Below are positions 31,574 to 34,863 of a DNA stretch of 34,863 bases, one piece after another. A program made the position numbers and the translations under genes. The DNA is taken from the NCBI GenBank assembly GCA_947453415.1, contig CANGGG010000032.1, forward strand, positions 1 to 34,863. Reading direction: 5' to 3'. The DNA is from Bacteroidota bacterium (GTDB lineage Bacteria > Bacteroidota > Bacteroidia > UKL13-3). How positions within the stretch are numbered: the first letter of the stretch is position 1; each line of letters starts with the position of its first letter. Under the pieces are notes generated by a model. It was given only the letters and a program-made list of their open reading frames with translations. It was not told where the DNA came from and searched no databases.

Positions 31574-31876
31574 ATGAAAACAAAACTTATACTAATTGCA
31601 GTAATTACCATCATTGGTATTTCGTTATTTAGTGCTTTTAAACAAAGCGAAGGTTCTAAAAAGTATTTGATGATGACAATTAGTAATAAGGATTTATATA
31701 TCATTGATGAGAATGGAATTATTACTCAAAAGAACATTACAAGTGCTAGTAGCTTTAATTTTAAAGGTAGTTTGATTGAATTGAATAAAGAAATTAATTC
31801 AATTTCTTCCAAAGGTTATCGTTTGATCACTCACAATAGTCCAGGAACTCAATATTTTATTTTCGAAAAAGAATAA
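31574..31876 (+). CDS. small exported hypothetical protein, paralogue 2
   Basis: A 100-aa relative of the preceding gene. The N-terminal hydrophobic segment (about 4-22) is followed by 'FKQSEGSKKYLMMTI', then 'LYIIDENG', 'ELNKEINSISSKGYRLI' and the end 'YFIFEKE'. The latter half has the look of small Bacteroidota exported proteins with an 'INxIxSKGYxL' motif. The first part is nearly identical in DNA to paralogue 1, while the rest differs strongly, as expected of a duplication followed by fast divergence or partial gene conversion. No function is known. Confidence 0.65.
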   Translation: MKTKLILIAVITIIGISLFSAFKQSEGSKKYLMMTISNKDLYIIDENGIITQKNITSASSFNFKGSLIELNKEINSISSKGYRLITHNSPGTQYFIFEKE

Positions 31877-31884
31877 AAAAAAAC

Positions 31885-31984
31885 TGCCTAAAATTACTCA
31901 GTGAAATCTGTGTAATCTGTGGCTAAAAAGAATAAAAAAAAATCGCCTAAATTACTCAGTGAAATCTGTGTAATCAGTGGCTTA
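31885..31984 (+). repeat. two direct repeats of a GCCTAAATTACTCAGTGAAATCTGTGTAATC unit
   Basis: Unit 1 is about 31886-31925 and unit 2 about 31945-31983. Both contain TTACTCAGTGAAATCTGTG followed by TAATC(T/A)GTGGCT, with A-rich spacers between. A degenerate third unit follows paralogue 1 (31525-31565). Such units are common dispersed repeats in Bacteroidota intergenic DNA. There is no CRISPR-like spacing. Confidence 0.75.
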
Positions 31985-31997
31985 TATAAAAATATAA

Positions 31998-32984
31998 ATG
32001 GCAAATATAACTATAGACGGACAAACAATTGAAGTGGCAGATGGAACTACCATTTTACAAGCCGCACGTATGATAGGACCAGAAGTGGCTCCGCCAACAA
32101 TGTGTTATTACAGCAAACTAAAAACCAGTGGTGGTTATTGCCGCACTTGTTTGGTAGAAGTGAGTAAAGGTTCAGAAAAAGATCCAAGACCAATGCCTAA
32201 ATTGGTGGCAAGTTGCCGTACTGCGGTAATGGATGGAATGGAAGTAAAAAATATTACATCTGCTAAAGTAATTGAAGCACGCAAAAGTGTGGTAGAGTTT
32301 TTATTGATCAATCATCCTTTAGATTGCCCAATTTGCGATCAAGCAGGCGAATGTCATTTACAAGATTTGGGTTACGAACATGGTTCTGCTAAAACGCGTA
32401 CTGATTTTGAACGCAGAACTTTTGAAAAAATTGATATTGGTCCAAAAATTCAATTACACATGACCCGTTGTATTCTTTGTTTCAGGTGCGTAAAAGTAGC
32501 TGAACAAATTACTGATGGTAGGGTTCATGGTGTAATGAATAGAGGCGATGTTTCTGAAATTTCAACTTATATTGAACAAGCCATCGACAATGATTTCAGC
32601 GGAAATATCATTGATGTTTGTCCAGTTGGCGCATTAACCGATAAAACTTTCAGGTTCAAAAGCAGGGTTTGGTTTACTAAGCCAATGAATGCTCACCGCA
32701 ATTGTGATAAATGCAGTGGTAAAACTGTAATTTGGTACAAAGGCGATGACGTAGCTCGTGTTACTGGGCGTAAAGATCAGTGGGGAGAAGTAGAAGAATT
32801 TATTTGTAATACTTGTCGTTTCGATAAAAAATTAACGAGCGATTGGACCATTGAAGGTCCAAAAGAAATCAGTCATCAATCAGTAATTTCGGCTAATCAT
32901 TATCCTGCAAATATGGTAAAACCACGCGAGTTAACTTTGAATAATATTAAACCAATCACACTAATAGAAGGAGAAAATAAATAA
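31998..32984 (+). CDS. nuoG: NADH-quinone oxidoreductase subunit G (short form)
   Basis: A 328-aa subunit, less than half the size of E. coli NuoG. The N-terminal [2Fe-2S] domain has 'GGYCRTCLVEV' with further Cys in 'VASCRTAV'. A His-Cys cluster domain shows 'HPLDCPICDQAGECHLQDLG', and a [4Fe-4S] pair region has 'CILCFRCVKVAEQI' and 'VCPVGALTDK'. The C-terminus keeps a piece with 'NCDKCSGKT' and 'ICNTCRFDKK', but the large molybdopterin-like domain is missing. Short NuoG proteins are usual in Bacteroidota, so this is lineage-typical and not a truncation. The stop overlaps the nuoH start (TAATG). Confidence 0.93.
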   Translation: MANITIDGQTIEVADGTTILQAARMIGPEVAPPTMCYYSKLKTSGGYCRTCLVEVSKGSEKDPRPMPKLVASCRTAVMDGMEVKNITSAKVIEARKSVVEFLLINHPLDCPICDQAGECHLQDLGYEHGSAKTRTDFERRTFEKIDIGPKIQLHMTRCILCFRCVKVAEQITDGRVHGVMNRGDVSEISTYIEQAIDNDFSGNIIDVCPVGALTDKTFRFKSRVWFTKPMNAHRNCDKCSGKTVIWYKGDDVARVTGRKDQWGEVEEFICNTCRFDKKLTSDWTIEGPKEISHQSVISANHYPANMVKPRELTLNNIKPITLIEGENK

Positions 32985-34045
32985 TGGCAATTCTTATATT
33001 TAAAATAGCGCTCATATTAATTTTATTTCTAATTAGTTTAGGAGTTGCTGCTTATGCAACATATGGCGAACGTAAAGTTGCCGCTTTTATGCAAGATAGA
33101 ATTGGGCCAGATAGAGCAGGTCCTTTTGGATTATTGCAACCCATTGCCGATGGCACAAAAATGTTTATGAAAGAGGAAATTATTCCAAATGTTTCCGATA
33201 AATTATTATTCATTTTAGGTCCTTGTATTTTTATGGTAACCTCACTAATGACCAGCGCAGTAATTCCTTGGGGAACTGCTATGGAATTTGGCGGAGTTAA
33301 ATATGCCATGCAAGTAGCCGATATCAATATTGGAATTTTATACGTTTTTGGTGTAGTAAGTTTAGGTGTTTATGGAATCATGATTGGAGGTTGGGCTTCT
33401 AATAATAAGTTTGCGTTACTAGGTGCAGTGCGTGCTTCAAGCCAAATGATCAGTTATGAATTAGCCATGGGCATGTCGTTAATTGCTGTAATCATGATGA
33501 GTGGTTCATTGAGTTTAACCGATATTGTAACTTCTCAAGGCGATGGAAAATTATGGGGTTTTATTCCTGTTTCAGGTTTAAATTGGAACATTTTTTACCA
33601 GCCAATGGGTTTTATTATTTTCCTAATTTGTGCTTTTGCTGAATGTAACAGAACGCCATTTGATTTACCTGAATGCGATACGGAATTAATTGGTGGATTT
33701 CACACAGAATATTCATCCATGAAATTAGGTTTGTATTTATTTGCCGAATACATCAATATGTTTATTTCTGGTGCCATTATTTCTTGCTTATATTTTGGTG
33801 GTTATAATTTTCCAGGACTCACTTATTTAAGCACTGTTTTAAATCCAAATATAGTTGCATTATTAAGCTTTGGAGCTTTGTTTGCTAAAGCAATATTCTT
33901 TGTGTTCTTTTTCATGTGGATTCGTTGGACAATTCCTCGTTTCCGTTACGATCAATTAATGAAATTAGGATGGCAAATTTTATTACCTTTATCAATAATA
34001 AATGTGTTGTTAACAGGTGGTGTTTTAACAATTTTCAATAAATAA
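32984..34045 (+). CDS. nuoH: NADH-quinone oxidoreductase subunit H
   Basis: A 353-aa membrane subunit at the junction of the peripheral and membrane arms, helping to form the quinone chamber. Signatures are 'YATYGERKVAAFMQDRIGPDRAGPFGLLQPIADG' and 'AFAECNRTPFDLPECDTELIGGFHTEYSSMK'. It is translationally coupled to nuoG; a 92-bp repeat-filled gap precedes nuoI. Confidence 0.96.
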   Translation: MAILIFKIALILILFLISLGVAAYATYGERKVAAFMQDRIGPDRAGPFGLLQPIADGTKMFMKEEIIPNVSDKLLFILGPCIFMVTSLMTSAVIPWGTAMEFGGVKYAMQVADINIGILYVFGVVSLGVYGIMIGGWASNNKFALLGAVRASSQMISYELAMGMSLIAVIMMSGSLSLTDIVTSQGDGKLWGFIPVSGLNWNIFYQPMGFIIFLICAFAECNRTPFDLPECDTELIGGFHTEYSSMKLGLYLFAEYINMFISGAIISCLYFGGYNFPGLTYLSTVLNPNIVALLSFGALFAKAIFFVFFFMWIRWTIPRFRYDQLMKLGWQILLPLSIINVLLTGGVLTIFNK

Positions 34046-34055
34046 CTGAATAAAA

Positions 34056-34120
34056 TTCGAAATTCGAAAAAGGAAATTCGAATATAAAAAATGTAGAGAC
34101 GTTGCATACAACATCTTTTA
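34056..34120. repeat. TTCGAA units and a TAGAGACGTTGCAT palindrome between nuoH and nuoI
   Basis: Three TTCGAA-containing units lie at 34056-34083. At 34093-34120, GTAGAGACGTTGCATACAAC and the following ATCTTTTA form a slightly decayed palindrome. Palindromes of the TAGAGACGTTGCATGCAACGTCTCTA type are a dispersed family in Bacteroidota and cyanobacteria, recalled from general knowledge. Confidence 0.6.
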
Positions 34121-34137
34121 AAATATAAAAATATAAA

Positions 34138-34674
34138 ATGATACAATTAACCAGTAGATCAAAAGTTGTAGTTGACAAAAAAATGAGTTTTAAAGAAAAA
34201 CTTTATTTGCCAGCTATAGCAAAAGGAATGGCTATTACTTTTATGCATATGTTTAAAAAAGCGGCTACGCTTCGTTATCCTGAAGTAAAAAGAGAATTTG
34301 CTCCAGTATACAGAGGAATGCATGTTTTGAAACGTGACGAAGAAGGAAGAGAAAATTGTACTGCCTGCGGACTGTGTGCTGTTGCTTGTCCTGCTGAAGC
34401 CATTACAATTGATGGAGCTGAAAGACAAAAAGGGGAAGAAAAACTATATCGTGAGGAAAAGTATGCTGCTAAATATGAAATAAACATGTTGCGTTGTATA
34501 TTCTGTGGATTATGCGAAGAAGCTTGTCCTAAAGATGCCATTTACTTAACCGATAGAATTGTAGAATCATCATACACTAGAAATAGTTTTGTATTTGGTA
34601 AAGATTTATTAGTAGAAAAAATGGATGATAGAATTGATATTTCTAAACGTAAAAAAGAATATCATATTGACTAG
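34138..34674 (+). CDS. nuoI: NADH-quinone oxidoreductase subunit I
   Basis: A 178-aa subunit with two [4Fe-4S] clusters (N6a and N6b) that bridge NuoG and NuoB. Two ferredoxin motifs are present: 'CTACGLCAVACP' (about 78-89) and 'CIFCGLCEEACP' (about 121-132). An N-terminal amphipathic helix rests on the membrane. It is the last nuo gene here: a strong terminator and a convergent gene follow, so nuoJ-N must lie elsewhere or be absent. Confidence 0.95.
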   Translation: MIQLTSRSKVVVDKKMSFKEKLYLPAIAKGMAITFMHMFKKAATLRYPEVKREFAPVYRGMHVLKRDEEGRENCTACGLCAVACPAEAITIDGAERQKGEEKLYREEKYAAKYEINMLRCIFCGLCEEACPKDAIYLTDRIVESSYTRNSFVFGKDLLVEKMDDRIDISKRKKEYHID

Positions 34675-34708
34675 TTTTTAGTGAATATGTTCTAACTTGA
34701 AATGAAAT

Positions 34709-34745
34709 AAAAAGCTGTGATAATTATACTTATCACAGCTTTTTT
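34709..34745. terminator. bidirectional terminator closing the nuo cluster
   Basis: AAAAAGCTGTGATAA (34709-34723) and TTATCACAGCTTTTT (34730-34744) form a perfect 15-bp stem around a 6-nt loop, followed by T. A and T tracts serve both converging genes. Confidence 0.9.
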
Positions 34746-34771
34746 ATTATTAAGTACATCAAATTCATTTT

Positions 34772-34863
34772 TTATTTAAACGTAAGTTCCAAACCATCAT
34801 AAGCCAAATTGATGTTTTCTGGAAGTTCTGCATTTACTTCATCGTGCAAACCTAACTGGTGAC
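34772..34863 (-). CDS. 3' end of an unidentified minus-strand gene
   Basis: The minus strand is open from the window edge to a TAA at 34772-34774, giving about 30 codons that end 'LPENINLAYDGLELTFK'. The gene converges on nuoI with the terminator between. The fragment 'HQLGLHDEVNAELPENI' has a possible likeness to the C-termini of metallo-beta-lactamase-fold hydrolases, but it is too short to assign. Confidence 0.55.
   Translation of the reverse strand, partial: HQLGLHDEVNAELPENINLAYDGLELTFK

Noticed and set aside
31885-31984. Possible CRISPR array from direct repeats
   Set aside because: Only two good units, with A-rich junctions that are themselves similar; no unique spacers, no cas genes, and a third diverged copy lies elsewhere, so it is an interspersed repeat.
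31998-32984. nuoG as a truncated or broken gene
   Set aside because: All N-terminal cluster motifs are present and short NuoG lacking the molybdopterin-like domain is known as usual in Bacteroidota; the stop is coupled to nuoH.
34159-34541. Two overlapping minus-strand frames of 88-89 aa over nuoI
   Set aside because: Both are antisense shadows of a nuoI gene whose ferredoxin motifs are certain.

Overview
The window is an AT-rich chromosomal segment of a member of the Bacteroidota. The evidence is a secreted protein with a C-terminal type IX secretion (T9SS) sorting domain, the long Bacteroidota forms of NusB and a short NuoG, leucine dehydrogenase, DUF1573 and DUF5777 proteins, and many promoters with the Bacteroidota -7 element TAnnTTTG in place of a classical -10 box. 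Almost every gene is housekeeping in type. There is no phage, integrase, transposase, CRISPR array, tRNA or rRNA.

Layout. 1-2748: 3' end of a type IIA topoisomerase A subunit, a VIT-family metal transporter, a small secreted Cys-rich protein and coaE. 2749-3236: a very AT-rich gap ending in a promoter. 3237-9463: an accessory electron-transfer locus in two co-directional operons. The first encodes an ethylbenzene-dehydrogenase-type haem lipoprotein, a small cytochrome-like lipoprotein and a DUF5777 beta-barrel. The second encodes a Tat-targeted 4x[4Fe-4S] protein, an NrfD/PsrC membrane quinol subunit, a membrane-anchored periplasmic protein and a monohaem cytochrome c. 9491-16227: a CNNM/CorC transporter (minus), leucine dehydrogenase, nusB, a DUF1573 lipoprotein, yajC, and a DUF898 + M48 protease pair. 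16332-19258 (minus): a frameshifted endonuclease/exonuclease/phosphatase gene, a 188-nt structured RNA with its own promoter (6S-like), a 62-aa membrane protein and accC. 19380-26261: a cytoplasmic substrate-binding-like protein, a T9SS cargo protein (minus), holA (minus), an HsdR_N-domain protein, a glycosyltransferase and a cysteine desulfurase. 26359-34674: nuoA-B-C-D-E-F-(two small paralogues)-G-H-I, closed by a strong terminator, then the 3' end of an unidentified minus-strand gene.

The best candidate for an undescribed system is 3129-9523. Both operons start at promoters with nearly identical -7 regions (CAyCTTTGTrAGGyAA). Each has an FNR/CRP-type palindrome whose centre lies exactly 58.5 bp upstream of the last base of the -7 TTTG, so the two operons look like one regulon. 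The inferred flow is menaquinol -> NrfD -> ferredoxin-like subunit -> periplasmic cytochrome c -> lipid-anchored haem proteins, perhaps with the beta-barrel in the outer membrane. No molybdopterin or other recognisable catalytic subunit is encoded, and the two lipoproteins carry expanded haem motifs (CX3CH and CX4CH). The terminal acceptor or donor is unknown.

A second theme is interspersed repeats in intergenic gaps. Several unrelated families (TTGGTGAGGACACCAACC hairpins, CAGTGAAATCTGTGTAATC units, AATTATGAATT/CATTCAAAATT units, TTCGAA units and a TAGAGACGTTGCAT palindrome) occupy the nuoD-E, F-G and H-I gaps. The F-G gap also carries a recent tandem gene duplication.
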